Shown here: in pieces, positions 47,299-56,188 of the stretch
How the letters are laid out: each line of letters opens with the position of its first letter
Position numbering within the stretch: the stretch's first letter is position 1
Source: an uncultured Schlesneria sp.
GTDB lineage: Bacteria; Planctomycetota; Planctomycetia; Planctomycetales; Planctomycetaceae
Length of the DNA: 64,000 nucleotides
Assembly (NCBI GenBank): GCA_903871875.1
Contig: CAIQIR010000154.1
Coordinates: forward strand, 20,642-84,641
Reading direction: 5' to 3'
Notes under the pieces: generated by a model
Told to the model about the DNA's origin: nothing
What the model saw: the letters and a program-made list of their open reading frames with translations, nothing else
The model's database searches: none
Position numbers and translations under genes: made by a program

Positions 47299-48603
47299 TC
47301 ACCGAACCGACGACAATTCTTTGATCCGAATATCACGAAATTCAACCGGATCAGCGTGTCCTGCAAACCCGAAGAATCCCTGTGTTCGATCCTTGCCGGG
47401 ATGAGGTGAATTGGCCATGAATTCAGTGACCTTACTCAGATCGGTGTCGAGAATGACGTTGCCGTTCAGTTCGACCTTGATCGTTGGTCCGACCACGGTG
47501 ACTTCCTGGAAATTCCACTCGCCAGCCGGACGCTGATATCCGCGAGCAGCCGCCACCATTCCATACGCCGAACCATGATATTGGCGGGCATCCAGTGTCG
47601 CGTATTTCTCGGCGTCGTTGTCGAGCACCTGCAGCTCACACATGCCCTGGTAAGCCGTGTCGCCCTGACCGGGATAGCGAATCGCCAGGCCGTTATTTCC
47701 ACCGGGAGGAACCTTGAATTCGAGTCGAACGACGAAATCGCCATACTCGTTAACCGTGTGAAGCACTCCGCCCTTATTAGGCTTGCAGCGAATTGCTCCG
47801 TCGACCGCTTCGTAGTTTTCCACGGCACCGGCCCAACCGGTCAGACTCTTGCCATTAAACAGCGTCGTAAACCCGTCATTGGAGAGAATCGAATTGGCTT
47901 CGCTGGCCGGAATTTCCCGGACAAAAATGTTCTTCCAACGAATTTCGCCGCCGTGGGTTTGCAGTTGGATCGGTCCGCGAGCAATCAACGGCTGCTTGCG
48001 GTCGAAGAAATTCTCCAACGACGCGTGATCAACCACCAGTTTGCCATTCAAGAACACCGTTGTCTTGGCACCAACCTGGCGAATTCGAAACGAGTTCCAT
48101 TCACCCAGCGGCTTATCCGCCAGCACCAGCGGATATTTTCCCGGGGTACCTTCCGTGTTATTCCACAGTCCGCCCGAGCCTTTTTCGGCTCCGTGTTTGA
48201 ATTTCGTTTCGTCCTTCCAGTCCCAAATCTGAACCTGGGGCGTCCCCTTCAGGTAAATGCCGCTATCGGCCTTGGGAACGGTTTTGTAGCTGATCAACAG
48301 CTCGTAATCACCAAGGCTCTCGTCCGAGGTCAAATACAGGCCGAAACCGTCGTTGACGAGATCGCCATTCTGCACGGTCCAGTGTTGCTGGACATCGGCC
48401 ATGCTCTTTTGTCGAGCTTCGGTCCGCTGTTCGGGCGTCAGCGCCGCCATTTTTCGCGGGTCTTCCGTGCTCACTCCGTGCCAGCCGGCCAGATCCTTTC
48501 CGTTGAATAACGCCCGGAACCCCGGTGGAGGATCGTTGTCAGCCGCTTGTACCATGCCGACGAACGATGTCAAAACCAAGAGTCCATTGCACGAAAGGCG
48601 CAT
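47299..48603 (-). CDS. Secreted double DUF1080 (3-keto-disaccharide hydrolase-like) protein
   Basis: A 434-residue exported protein (leader CNGLLVLTSFVGMVQA) with two DUF1080 domains in tandem: the first begins FRALFNGKDLAGWHG, the second FTTLFNGKSLTGWAG (about residues 230-434). Both are concanavalin-like jelly rolls with the family signatures DYELLISYKTVPKADSGIY and DFVVRLEFKVPPGGNNGLAI. Some DUF1080 members hydrolyse 3-ketoglycosides; many planctomycete copies are of unknown activity. ATG 48603 is selected because it begins the leader. It has no close neighbours: sppA ends 235 bases away and converges. Confidence 0.88.
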   Translation of the reverse strand: MRLSCNGLLVLTSFVGMVQAADNDPPPGFRALFNGKDLAGWHGVSTEDPRKMAALTPEQRTEARQKSMADVQQHWTVQNGDLVNDGFGLYLTSDESLGDYELLISYKTVPKADSGIYLKGTPQVQIWDWKDETKFKHGAEKGSGGLWNNTEGTPGKYPLVLADKPLGEWNSFRIRQVGAKTTVFLNGKLVVDHASLENFFDRKQPLIARGPIQLQTHGGEIRWKNIFVREIPASEANSILSNDGFTTLFNGKSLTGWAGAVENYEAVDGAIRCKPNKGGVLHTVNEYGDFVVRLEFKVPPGGNNGLAIRYPGQGDTAYQGMCELQVLDNDAEKYATLDARQYHGSAYGMVAAARGYQRPAGEWNFQEVTVVGPTIKVELNGNVILDTDLSKVTEFMANSPHPGKDRTQGFFGFAGHADPVEFRDIRIKELSSVR

Positions 48604-49024
48604 CCACACGGCACAGCTCCTACACAGATCAATGTTGCACAAAATCACCATGCCCGCAAAACCGGCTCCCTAAAGGGGCGGTGGATCATGGACGGATCGC
48701 ACCATCTTACCGATCAATCTTCAGTGATGCTACGAACCGGACCGCCAACGGAGTAATCCGCAAAGTTTGTCGGCCAGCCCGGATTCTGGAGTGTAAACGG
48801 CCGGATGGAGCGTTACATTTTTCAGATTGGGGGGATACGCTTGCTGATCTTCAAAGTTACCGCTTGATTGTTAAGGATCTTCCACGAGAATTAAAAATCA
48901 GCGTCGCATTCGTCTATGCATTCGTTCGGTTATTTTACCTGAAGGAAACTTCGGTTCGGGCCTGCCGTGAGACGTTCAATTCGTCGTGCTCGCTGGTCCG
49001 AATGGGAAGAGTCGGTTTTTTGCC
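48604..49024. other. Divergent intergenic region, 421 bases
   Basis: Between the DUF1080 gene (minus) and the zinc-ribbon gene (plus). No confident promoter or RNA; overlapping small plus-strand frames (48525-49028) show no conserved features. Confidence 0.35.
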
Positions 49025-50833
49025 ATGAAAATGCAGATCGTTTCGTGTCCGCACTGTGGAACAATTCTTTTCGATGACACCTCCGAGTGTCATGGCTGTG
49101 GGCATGTCCTGGATCATCAGTCCGCTCCGGCGATCAAAGCTCGTCCCCTTCCCATCAAAGGCTTGGGTGACGGCGACATGGAAGCCTGCGTCAACTGCGG
49201 CGAAATGTGTCGTACCGGACTCGTCCGATGCTGGAACTGCAGTGCGTTTCTTCGACCAGAAATCGAAGCCTCTTATCGCAAGATGAGGGAATCGGGTCGC
49301 TACGAAGTCGAACATGTCGAACTGCCCATTATCGACGCCACGCACGTGACCGAAGAAGATTCGCTGCGCCGCCGCGTCTCGACGCCCGATTCGTTCCTCG
49401 CCTCGCACCCTTACGCCGTTCATGATTCGGCGGGTGGTGACGATTTCGAGTTGTCGGGCCAGCTTCAACTGGGCGATGACGACGATGAAACATTCGATCT
49501 GAACGAAGACCTGCTGCTGCTCGAACAACCGGCCGACTACGTCGAACAATCCGAACCGGAAACCTTTCAACTTCAGGCCTCCTCGGAAGAGACTTTCTCG
49601 CTGCAGGAATTGCCTGCACTCGAAGAACTACCCGCTGTGGAAGAGCCACCGGTTCAAAATGAACTGGTCGAACCACCGGTTCGCGACGAAGCGGGCTACG
49701 CCATCGCGGAGGCTCCCCCCGCGGAACCCGCCGCAGTTGAGCCACCACCTGCGCCCGAGCCACCCCGCGAGGACGAGTTGCTGAAGATCGCGGCCGACGA
49801 AGAACAAGACATTCAACGGGTTCGTAAATCGCTGCGGTCAAAAGACACGTTCGTGATTTTTTGCCCGCAGGGTTGTCGCATTCGGGTGAAAGAACGACAT
49901 CGCGGCATGTCCGGAAAATGCCCCCGCTGCCAATCCGAATTCGTTGTGCCACGCAAGCCGCTCGCCAAGAAGACTGAATACGGAATGGACGCCAGCGCGG
50001 CTCCCGTTCTTTCCAGCCGTTACAAGAAATGGATCACCGATCTGCGGTTGCATACCGTCGAGCCGTTGAAGCTGCGCATTAAGGCCGACAGCCTGCTCAA
50101 TGAATGCCAGGCTGTTGACGTGGGTTTCTCGGACGGCGATGTCTTGATTGCGACGCTCCTTGCCGGCAAGTTTGGGGCGAATCCGAAAAAGATTCCCCCC
50201 CTGCGCCAGGCCATGCTTGACCACTTCCTCAATCAAGGGACGGTGGAAACGCTGACCGTCGCGGCCAAAAAGGTCTACCCCACGGAATTGCTGGCAATGT
50301 TTACTCTGGCGCAACCCACGCCGGCCGGAACGGAATCTCTGTTCGCTGACATTCCTGTGTTTGGCACCAATCGGATCGCTGTCCGGATTCCAAAAATGGC
50401 CGACGATACTCATGCCAGGTATCTGTCCTTCTGTTTGTCCGAATTTCGATCCTTCGTGGAAGGGTTGCTGACGATCTGCGGTATTGAAGGCTTCGGCGAC
50501 AATGCCGGCATCCCGCTGACCGATAGCTACGCCAAACGCAAGTGCCACTTCAGCGAAGCAGCCGTCCTGGAACTCGCTCAGATCAACTACTACGAAAAGG
50601 ATCCCGCTTACAAGCTGGAAGTCAGCGGCTGGAGATGTGCCGCCTGCGGCATCGTCATCAGCGAAGCGGCACGATTGGAAAAGAAATTCGGCGGAGCCAA
50701 CGGTAAGGCGATCGCTAAGACCAAATGCCCGAAATGCACGCAAAAGTTCGGTAGCCTGCCGCTCTATCAATTGGCGGGCGCCACTGAGGCCCCCGCTGCT
50801 GGCGGCGGGGAATCAGAGACGACCGCTTCCTAA
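49025..50833 (+). CDS. Multi-zinc-ribbon protein, unknown function
   Basis: A 602-residue cytosolic protein with several Cys-x2-Cys zinc ribbons: CPHCGTILFDDTSECHGCG (residues 7-25), CVNCGEMCRTGLVRCWNCS (about 53-71), a third pair in KCPRCQSEF after FCPQGCRIRV (about 280-315), and a C-terminal CAACG with KCPKCTQKFG. Between the second and third ribbons is a 180-residue acidic and Pro/Glu-rich linker. The central C-terminal region (about 330-540) is globular without a recognised motif. Such N- and C-terminal ribbons around a fold suggest binding to nucleic acid or protein. No family assigned. ATG 49025 is preceded by GGAAGAG. Confidence 0.65.
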   Translation: MKMQIVSCPHCGTILFDDTSECHGCGHVLDHQSAPAIKARPLPIKGLGDGDMEACVNCGEMCRTGLVRCWNCSAFLRPEIEASYRKMRESGRYEVEHVELPIIDATHVTEEDSLRRRVSTPDSFLASHPYAVHDSAGGDDFELSGQLQLGDDDDETFDLNEDLLLLEQPADYVEQSEPETFQLQASSEETFSLQELPALEELPAVEEPPVQNELVEPPVRDEAGYAIAEAPPAEPAAVEPPPAPEPPREDELLKIAADEEQDIQRVRKSLRSKDTFVIFCPQGCRIRVKERHRGMSGKCPRCQSEFVVPRKPLAKKTEYGMDASAAPVLSSRYKKWITDLRLHTVEPLKLRIKADSLLNECQAVDVGFSDGDVLIATLLAGKFGANPKKIPPLRQAMLDHFLNQGTVETLTVAAKKVYPTELLAMFTLAQPTPAGTESLFADIPVFGTNRIAVRIPKMADDTHARYLSFCLSEFRSFVEGLLTICGIEGFGDNAGIPLTDSYAKRKCHFSEAAVLELAQINYYEKDPAYKLEVSGWRCAACGIVISEAARLEKKFGGANGKAIAKTKCPKCTQKFGSLPLYQLAGATEAPAAGGGESETTAS

Positions 50834-50881
50834 CGGCCGACAACGGCTCTGCCTGCAGCCTCTGATTGCGGGACCATCCTT

Positions 50882-51763
50882 TCAGTGATCAGCGACATCG
50901 GCTTGTTCGATGACGTAGAGCCCATAGGGCTTGCCGTCATCGGCCAACAGATCGATCTTGAATTTTCCGATCACGTCGAAGGCTCGAGTGGCCGGGATGT
51001 AGTTGGTCGTCTTGCCCGGCTTCATATCCACCTGCACCAGATCATAAATCTTCGGGTCGCGACCGAAACAACAGATCTGATTGTCGCGAGCCAATACGAA
51101 GTGCTCGATCCCCTCGGTGTCGTAGGTCGGGTACATATACCCGCGAATCCGGATCGTCTTCCCTTCCAATCCCAGCAGCCAAGCGGGCATCAGCTCCTTG
51201 GCGTTTTCGACGACCGGCTCCATGTTGAGAACTTTGAGCAGATCCAGATCATCAAAGGAAACTCGAAGAGCCCCCGTCTTGGGTTCGGGCCGAAAGGTCT
51301 TTTCTTTCACCAGCACTTCGATCTTGCGAGGCGCATCGACTGCCATACCCGTTTTCACATCAGCCGCCGGTTGATTGGAGCCCGCAGCATCGGCGGCCGT
51401 CTTGAGCTCGTTGCCAGGAATATTATTCATCAGGGCTCGAACGTTATTGCCGTCCACCACATTGACAGGGACCAGTGCCGAAACGGGAACGTCTTCCAGG
51501 TCAGGCTCTGATGATTTCACAGGGACTGCGGTGGAGTTGCCCGTATCCTCCGCCGCGATCGGCGACGATGCGCCCGTCACGACGGATGCGGTGTTCGGCC
51601 CTTCTTCGCCCTTCGAATCGGCCGACGACGCGGCGTTCTGCGTATGTTTATTCGCGGGATGATACCCGCTCAAATCAGACCGGTCACATCCGCCCAACGA
51701 ACACAGCACAACGGCCGTAGCGACCAGAACGGCCCAGGAATTTTTTCGCATCCAGCGGGGCAT
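50882..51763 (-). CDS. Lipoprotein with C-terminal DUF3299 domain
   Basis: A 293-residue lipoprotein. The leader (AVLVATAVVLCSLGGC) ends in a lipobox, followed by a 130-residue Ala/Ser/Asp-rich linker, then a beta-rich DUF3299 domain: KTIRIRGYMYPTYDTEGIEH, the conserved pair QICCFG, and IYDLVQVDMKPGKTT. The domain is small and of unknown function; its Cys-Cys-Phe-Gly motif may be a metal or redox site. It follows the second DUF3299 gene by 34 bases on the same strand. An ATG four codons on (MRKNSW) is also possible. Confidence 0.7.
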   Translation of the reverse strand: MPRWMRKNSWAVLVATAVVLCSLGGCDRSDLSGYHPANKHTQNAASSADSKGEEGPNTASVVTGASSPIAAEDTGNSTAVPVKSSEPDLEDVPVSALVPVNVVDGNNVRALMNNIPGNELKTAADAAGSNQPAADVKTGMAVDAPRKIEVLVKEKTFRPEPKTGALRVSFDDLDLLKVLNMEPVVENAKELMPAWLLGLEGKTIRIRGYMYPTYDTEGIEHFVLARDNQICCFGRDPKIYDLVQVDMKPGKTTNYIPATRAFDVIGKFKIDLLADDGKPYGLYVIEQADVADH

Positions 51764-51797
51764 GACGTCATCCTTGTCGCATATCGGCAAACCGCTT

Positions 51798-52490
51798 TTA
51801 GTACCAGGTCTTGGCGGGTGCGAAGAACTTACAATCCATCTGGTAAACGGGCTGCAATCCGTTTGCATCGGTCGGTTGCACTCGCAACGTTCCGGCCACA
51901 CCCACCAAACGTTTGTCCTGGTAGTCGACTTTGGCGTCGCCCACCATGTTAATCAGAATCATATCGGTCGGTTTTGGCTGACCGCCGAAGCAGCATTCTC
52001 CGGTGTCTTTGCACAGCACGAACGACTTCAATCCGTGAGTTTCTCGATACGGGTACATGTACCCTTTCAGATAGATCGGCTTGTCGGCCAGTTTTGCGAC
52101 GTCGGGGTGAATGCCCATTCGCCCGCCGACCGTTTCAAATCCCTTTTGGGAAATATCCAGGTTGAAGCTCACTCGCGCGTACCCGTCAGGGACTTCAGAC
52201 GCGTAGCTATGCAGGTGCATGGCGCCGAACCCCATGAACATCAGCAGCATCGTGACCAGGCTGAAAATCGCCAGTCCGCCGCCTGCCAAATCGCCTTGCG
52301 AGCGCGAAATCTGATAGTAGGCCACAAAGGCCAGTACGGCACCGATCAACGGCACCACCAGCAGCAGATCGGACAAGATTGACAGAAACGACAAAAAGAC
52401 GAACGCCATGCTGACGGCCACTAGCGGCGGCATGGGCCGATAGCTGAACTCATCCGCGCCATATTCCGGTCGATTTAAAGAGTCAGACAT
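51798..52490 (-). CDS. Membrane protein with C-terminal DUF3299 domain
   Basis: A 230-residue protein with three membrane segments (about residues 20-100; AFVFLSFLSILSDLLLVVPL and ISRSQGDLAGGGLAIFSLV region) and a C-terminal DUF3299 domain: KPIYLKGYMYPYRETHGLKS, GECCFGGQPKPTDMILINM, LVGVAGTLRV. The CCFG pair matches the adjacent gene, so the two are likely partners or a duplicated domain on different anchors. Cotranscribed with the downstream gene (34-base gap). ATG 52490 gives MSDSLN; an in-frame ATG seven codons upstream also exists. Confidence 0.7.
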   Translation of the reverse strand: MSDSLNRPEYGADEFSYRPMPPLVAVSMAFVFLSFLSILSDLLLVVPLIGAVLAFVAYYQISRSQGDLAGGGLAIFSLVTMLLMFMGFGAMHLHSYASEVPDGYARVSFNLDISQKGFETVGGRMGIHPDVAKLADKPIYLKGYMYPYRETHGLKSFVLCKDTGECCFGGQPKPTDMILINMVGDAKVDYQDKRLVGVAGTLRVQPTDANGLQPVYQMDCKFFAPAKTWY

Positions 52491-52945
52491 CGTTTCGCGT
52501 ACCGCGGACATTTTCGTCGCTCTCTCTAAAGGGAGTGGTCTCGGGACAAGTATTCCACATTCCGACCCGCAATGTGGGAAAAATCTGTCTGGATACGGGA
52601 CAGTTCAAATTCTACGCCATACTGATCGGACTTGTTGGCAATGTCCAGTTGAACCTTACCCGCCGCGGGAATTTGTTGGGCTCCGGCAAAACCTGAATCT
52701 TCCAAGCTCCGATCGCCGAAACACCATTGATGGTCAGCCGATGCGTCGCGGCGTCTGTGCCAATTGGTCACGATTTTTCCCGCGAGGGTGCCGACCGCAC
52801 CAGAATTTTACCGCCCTCGACGCCAAGACAAAATCGAATTGTCAGAAATCTCGCTGCCCGCGACCGGCGAACTCTCTACAATTCGGTCAAGATTGACGGT
52901 TGTGCAAAGCCCTACGATACTTGAGTTCGTCAGAAGGGGAGATGA
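52491..52945. other. Divergent intergenic region, 455 bases, with a doubtful small frame
   Basis: Between the DUF3299 pair (minus) and proA (plus). A minus-strand frame of 81 codons (52526-52771) ends in protein-like sequence (VQLDIANKSDQYGVEFELSR) but has no family match I know; it may be a small gene or a remnant. No RNA was recognised. Confidence 0.3.
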
Positions 52946-54205
52946 ATGTCAGAATGGACGGAATATGCCGATCAGCTCACCAGGCAGGCCCGGCGAGCGT
53001 CACGAGCCCTCGCCATCGCGGGCGGAGCGAAAAAGCAGCGCTGGCTGCACCGATCGGCGGAACTGCTGCTTTCGCGAACCGACGACATCATCGCCGCGAA
53101 TGCGCTCGATTTACAGCAAGCCCCTGCTTACGACCTGAACGCCGCCGCGATCGATCGGTTGAAGCTGACCCCGTCTCGTCTTCAGGCGATCGCCTCGGCC
53201 TTAGGTGACGTCGCCGGGCTGCCCGATCCGGTCGGAGAGATCCTCGATTCCAACGTCCGCCCCAACGGGCTGCTTGTCACGCGAGTGCGGGTGCCTTTGG
53301 GAGTCGTCTTTTTCATCTACGAATCGCGACCGAACGTAACCGTCGATGCCGCGTCGCTGTGTGTGAAGAGCGGCAATGCTGTGATTTTACGCGGCGGTAA
53401 AGAAGCCCTGCATAGCAACATCGCCCTGCACCGTGTGCTGAGCGATGCCCTGATCGAAACCGGGATGCCGGAACACGCCGTGCAACTCGTGCAATCGACC
53501 GAGCGACAAATCGTGGGCGAATTATTGAAGCGAGGCGACCGGATCGATGTGACGATTCCACGCGGCGGCAAATCACTGATCGAACGTGTCGCTGCCGAAG
53601 CCACCATGCCGGTGATCAAACATTTCGATGGGATCTGTCATCTGTATGTCGACAAGACGGCCGATCAACAGATGGCGCTCGCCATTTTGAAAGACAGCAA
53701 GTGCCAGCGCCCCGGGGTCTGCAATGCTCTCGAATGCCTGCTGGTCCATCAGGACATCGCCGAGAGTTTCCTGCCCAAGGTCGGTGCCCTGCTGCAGACC
53801 GAACAAGTCGAAATCCGCGGTTGCGATCGGACGCGACAACTGATTACTTGGGCAAAACCCGCGACGGATGGCGATTATCGCACGGAATACCTCGACCTGA
53901 AAATCTCCATGAAAGTCGTCGACGATCTCACGGCCGCGATCAATCACATCGAAGAATATGGCTCGCACCACACCGATTCGATCGTGACGAACGATCTTTC
54001 CGCGGCCAATCGCTTCACGGCCGAAGTCGATTCTGCCGCAGTCATGGTTAATGCCAGTACTCGCTTCAATGATGGTGGTGAATTCGGATTGGGTGCCGAA
54101 ATCGGCATCTCCACTGACAAATTTCACGCTCGCGGCCCATGTGGACTGCGTGAATTAACTAGTTACAAATGGGTTGCGCACGGGAGCGGTCAGGTTCGGA
54201 ACTGA
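52946..54205 (+). CDS. proA: Glutamate-5-semialdehyde dehydrogenase
   Basis: A 419-residue gamma-glutamyl phosphate reductase, second enzyme of proline synthesis, reducing gamma-glutamyl phosphate with NADPH. Aldehyde-dehydrogenase superfamily fold with [51 protein letters not shown], the catalytic cysteine in [15 protein letters not shown], and [35 protein letters not shown]. The length matches E. coli ProA (417). No proB is adjacent. A GGGGAGATGA ribosome binding site precedes the ATG. fliM follows 70 bases on. Confidence 0.95.
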   Translation: MSEWTEYADQLTRQARRASRALAIAGGAKKQRWLHRSAELLLSRTDDIIAANALDLQQAPAYDLNAAAIDRLKLTPSRLQAIASALGDVAGLPDPVGEILDSNVRPNGLLVTRVRVPLGVVFFIYESRPNVTVDAASLCVKSGNAVILRGGKEALHSNIALHRVLSDALIETGMPEHAVQLVQSTERQIVGELLKRGDRIDVTIPRGGKSLIERVAAEATMPVIKHFDGICHLYVDKTADQQMALAILKDSKCQRPGVCNALECLLVHQDIAESFLPKVGALLQTEQVEIRGCDRTRQLITWAKPATDGDYRTEYLDLKISMKVVDDLTAAINHIEEYGSHHTDSIVTNDLSAANRFTAEVDSAAVMVNASTRFNDGGEFGLGAEIGISTDKFHARGPCGLRELTSYKWVAHGSGQVRN

Positions 54206-54275
54206 TCGGTGTCATCGCTCTCGCGAGGGCGAGGCTTCGACATGTCGGCGACGTTACATTCGAGGGAGTCCCAGG

Positions 54276-55286
54276 ATGGGCCAGATCTTAAGCCACTCGG
54301 AAGTTGAAGCGGTCCTGTCGGCATTGAACTTTCCCTCGCCGGCACCGACGCCTCCCTCGCCTGTGCCGACGCCCGCGCCGACCGAGGACTGGACGCTCTA
54401 CGATTTCGAGCATCCCGAACCATTGCGACGGGCTCAACTCGACGCCTTGCGACTGCAGTCGGCGGCCACGAGTCAAGAGCTGCAATCGGGCTTGGCCAGC
54501 CTGTTACGTGCGTCCGTCACCGTCAGTTTTCTGGGGGTGGAACAATCGACGTTTCGCGACTATCTGGCCACGGCTGAACATCCGGGTTGCCTGGCCGTCT
54601 TTGAATCCTCGGCTTCCGCCGGCGTCTGGTTGCTGGAAATCGGCCGATCGCTGGCGTTCACGATCGTCGACTGCATGCTGGGTGGCCAGCCTTCTGAAAA
54701 TCATCCTGCAGTGACGATGCCGCGTCCGTTCACCGAAGTCGAAACACGGTTGATCGACAAGGCTGTACGAACCATTCTGTCCGATCTGGCCGGCGGCTTG
54801 ACGTCACGAAATCCGTTGCGAATGACACGACTTGTCTCGGACGGTTCACTGATTTCTGAAGCGACCTCGAATGATGCGGTCGCACTGGTCAGCTTTGAGG
54901 TCGCCTGCGGCCCCAGCCGGGGGTTGATGCAACTGTGTATCCCGTGGAAAGAGGTCGCAATCGGCTCGCAATGCCTTTCCACCGAAGGAGCCGATTTGCG
55001 GGAAATCATGCGGTCGGGAGCGACCAAAGTTCCCGTGGTGGCCACGGCGCGGATCGCCAGGCTGAAACTTTCGACGCGCGAAATCGCCAGTCTCAGCCCG
55101 GGCGACGTCTTGTTGACCGACACCTCGCCGCAGGACGAAATCCGCCTGGAAGTCGACGGGCATGAGATCTTTCGGGGAACTCCGGGCCAAAGTCACGACC
55201 GGAAGGTGATTTTATTGACGGCCCCCCTTTCGCGGGGTCGGTCCGCGGGGGCGCCCATCGCGAACGCCGGCCCGGGTGGCGATTGA
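54276..55286 (+). CDS. fliM: FliM-like flagellar motor switch protein
   Basis: A 336-residue protein beginning GQILSHSEVEAVLSAL, like the FliM N-terminus that follows the CheY-binding peptide, then a Pro-rich linker, a CheC-like middle domain (PFTEVETRLIDKAVRTILSD), and a C-terminal SpoA/FliN domain (DVLLTDTSPQDEIRLEVDGH, FRGTPGQSHDRKVILL). FliM forms the C-ring and sets the direction of rotation. ATG 54276 is chosen for the family N-terminus; a longer open frame overlaps proA. Only one flagellar gene is in the window, between proA and infC, so it is displaced from any flagellar operon. Confidence 0.8.
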   Translation: MGQILSHSEVEAVLSALNFPSPAPTPPSPVPTPAPTEDWTLYDFEHPEPLRRAQLDALRLQSAATSQELQSGLASLLRASVTVSFLGVEQSTFRDYLATAEHPGCLAVFESSASAGVWLLEIGRSLAFTIVDCMLGGQPSENHPAVTMPRPFTEVETRLIDKAVRTILSDLAGGLTSRNPLRMTRLVSDGSLISEATSNDAVALVSFEVACGPSRGLMQLCIPWKEVAIGSQCLSTEGADLREIMRSGATKVPVVATARIARLKLSTREIASLSPGDVLLTDTSPQDEIRLEVDGHEIFRGTPGQSHDRKVILLTAPLSRGRSAGAPIANAGPGGD

Positions 55287-55434
55287 CGGCAATTGCCCCC
55301 AATTCGGGCCGATGCTCGCCAGGAAATCGCTACGCCAGCCAGACGCTTCTTGACGGTTGGGGATTGTCGGGCTAATACTATGAGGGCCACTCGGCTGACC
55401 GTCCGGATGCCGCCGGACATTTTGAACTCTTTTC

Positions 55435-55451
55435 AGGAGACCGCAGCAATC
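55435..55451 (+). promoter_or_regulatory. Shine-Dalgarno and ATC start codon of infC
   Basis: AGGAG at 55435-55439, nine-base spacer, then ATC at 55449-55451 in the infC frame. This site decides the start: it is the only good Shine-Dalgarno in the leader and directly precedes the family N-terminus. Confidence 0.6.
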
Positions 55452-55958
55452 GAAACAACGCATCGAATTAACGACCAGATTCGGCTCTCGCCGATTCGCG
55501 TCGTCGATCAAGAAGGAAAAATGCTGGGAGTGATTCCCACTTCGGAAGCGATGAGGACAGCCATGGATGCTGGCCTTGATTTGGTGGAAGTGGCTCCCAA
55601 TGAACGACCGCCCGTTTGTCGAATTATGGACTACGGCAAGTTCAAGTACGAGCAGAAGCGGAAGGCGGCAAACTCGGCCAAGCAGCATCAGGTCCAGTTG
55701 AAAGAGATTCGCTTGCGCCCCAAAACGGGTGAGCACGATATCGATTTCAAAGTGAAGCAGGCTCGTGATTTTCTTGCTCACAAAGACAAAGTGAAGTTCA
55801 ACGTCCAGTTCAAAGGACGTGAAAACGCCCACCACGACCGCGGTCGTGAGATGCTGGCCAGTATCATCGACCAGCTGCAAGACATCAGCAAAGTGGAAAA
55901 AACTCCGTCGATGGAAGGTGGTCGAAATATGACCGCCGTTTTGTCGCCCAAAGCTTGA
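55449..55958 (+). CDS. infC: Translation initiation factor IF-3, probable ATC start
   Basis: A 169-residue IF3, which binds the 30S subunit and checks the start codon. N-terminal domain [20 protein letters not shown], linker [21 protein letters not shown]-terminal domain [20 protein letters not shown] and [17 protein letters not shown] Shine-Dalgarno AGGAG at 55435-55439 is nine bases before ATC at 55449, giving an IF3 of the usual length (170-180). Upstream ATG codons (55380, 55407) have no such site and would add 14-23 foreign residues. IF3 genes of E. coli and others start at AUU, enabling autoregulation, so an ATC start is plausible. rpmI and rplT, the usual followers, are absent. Confidence 0.85.
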   Translation: METTHRINDQIRLSPIRVVDQEGKMLGVIPTSEAMRTAMDAGLDLVEVAPNERPPVCRIMDYGKFKYEQKRKAANSAKQHQVQLKEIRLRPKTGEHDIDFKVKQARDFLAHKDKVKFNVQFKGRENAHHDRGREMLASIIDQLQDISKVEKTPSMEGGRNMTAVLSPKA

Positions 55959-56035
55959 GTCGCAGCCGCCATTGCGTCGATTCTTGCCAGACCGACGACA
56001 AAAACAAGTTCCCGACAACACGAGATCATGGCGAG

Positions 56036-56062
56036 CCCGGGTGCGTAAGCCCCGGGATTTTT
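56036..56062 (+). terminator. Possible terminator of infC
   Basis: Six-base GC stem cccggg (56036-56041) and cccggg (56051-56056), nine-base loop, then ATTTTT (56057-56062), 78 bases after the infC stop. Short stem, but the T tract supports termination. Confidence 0.45.
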
Positions 56063-56188
56063 CCCTGACTTCTCGCCGAATGCGCGCGACAAACGGCCCC
56101 GCCCAGCCAATCGGGGGCCAATACGTCCCGTTGCGCCGACCTTCGTCGCGCATTCACCCAGGGCCAGTCCCCTGGGGTGATCGTGAGA

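Noticed and set aside
53573..54127. 184-codon minus-strand frame
   Set aside because: Antisense to proA.
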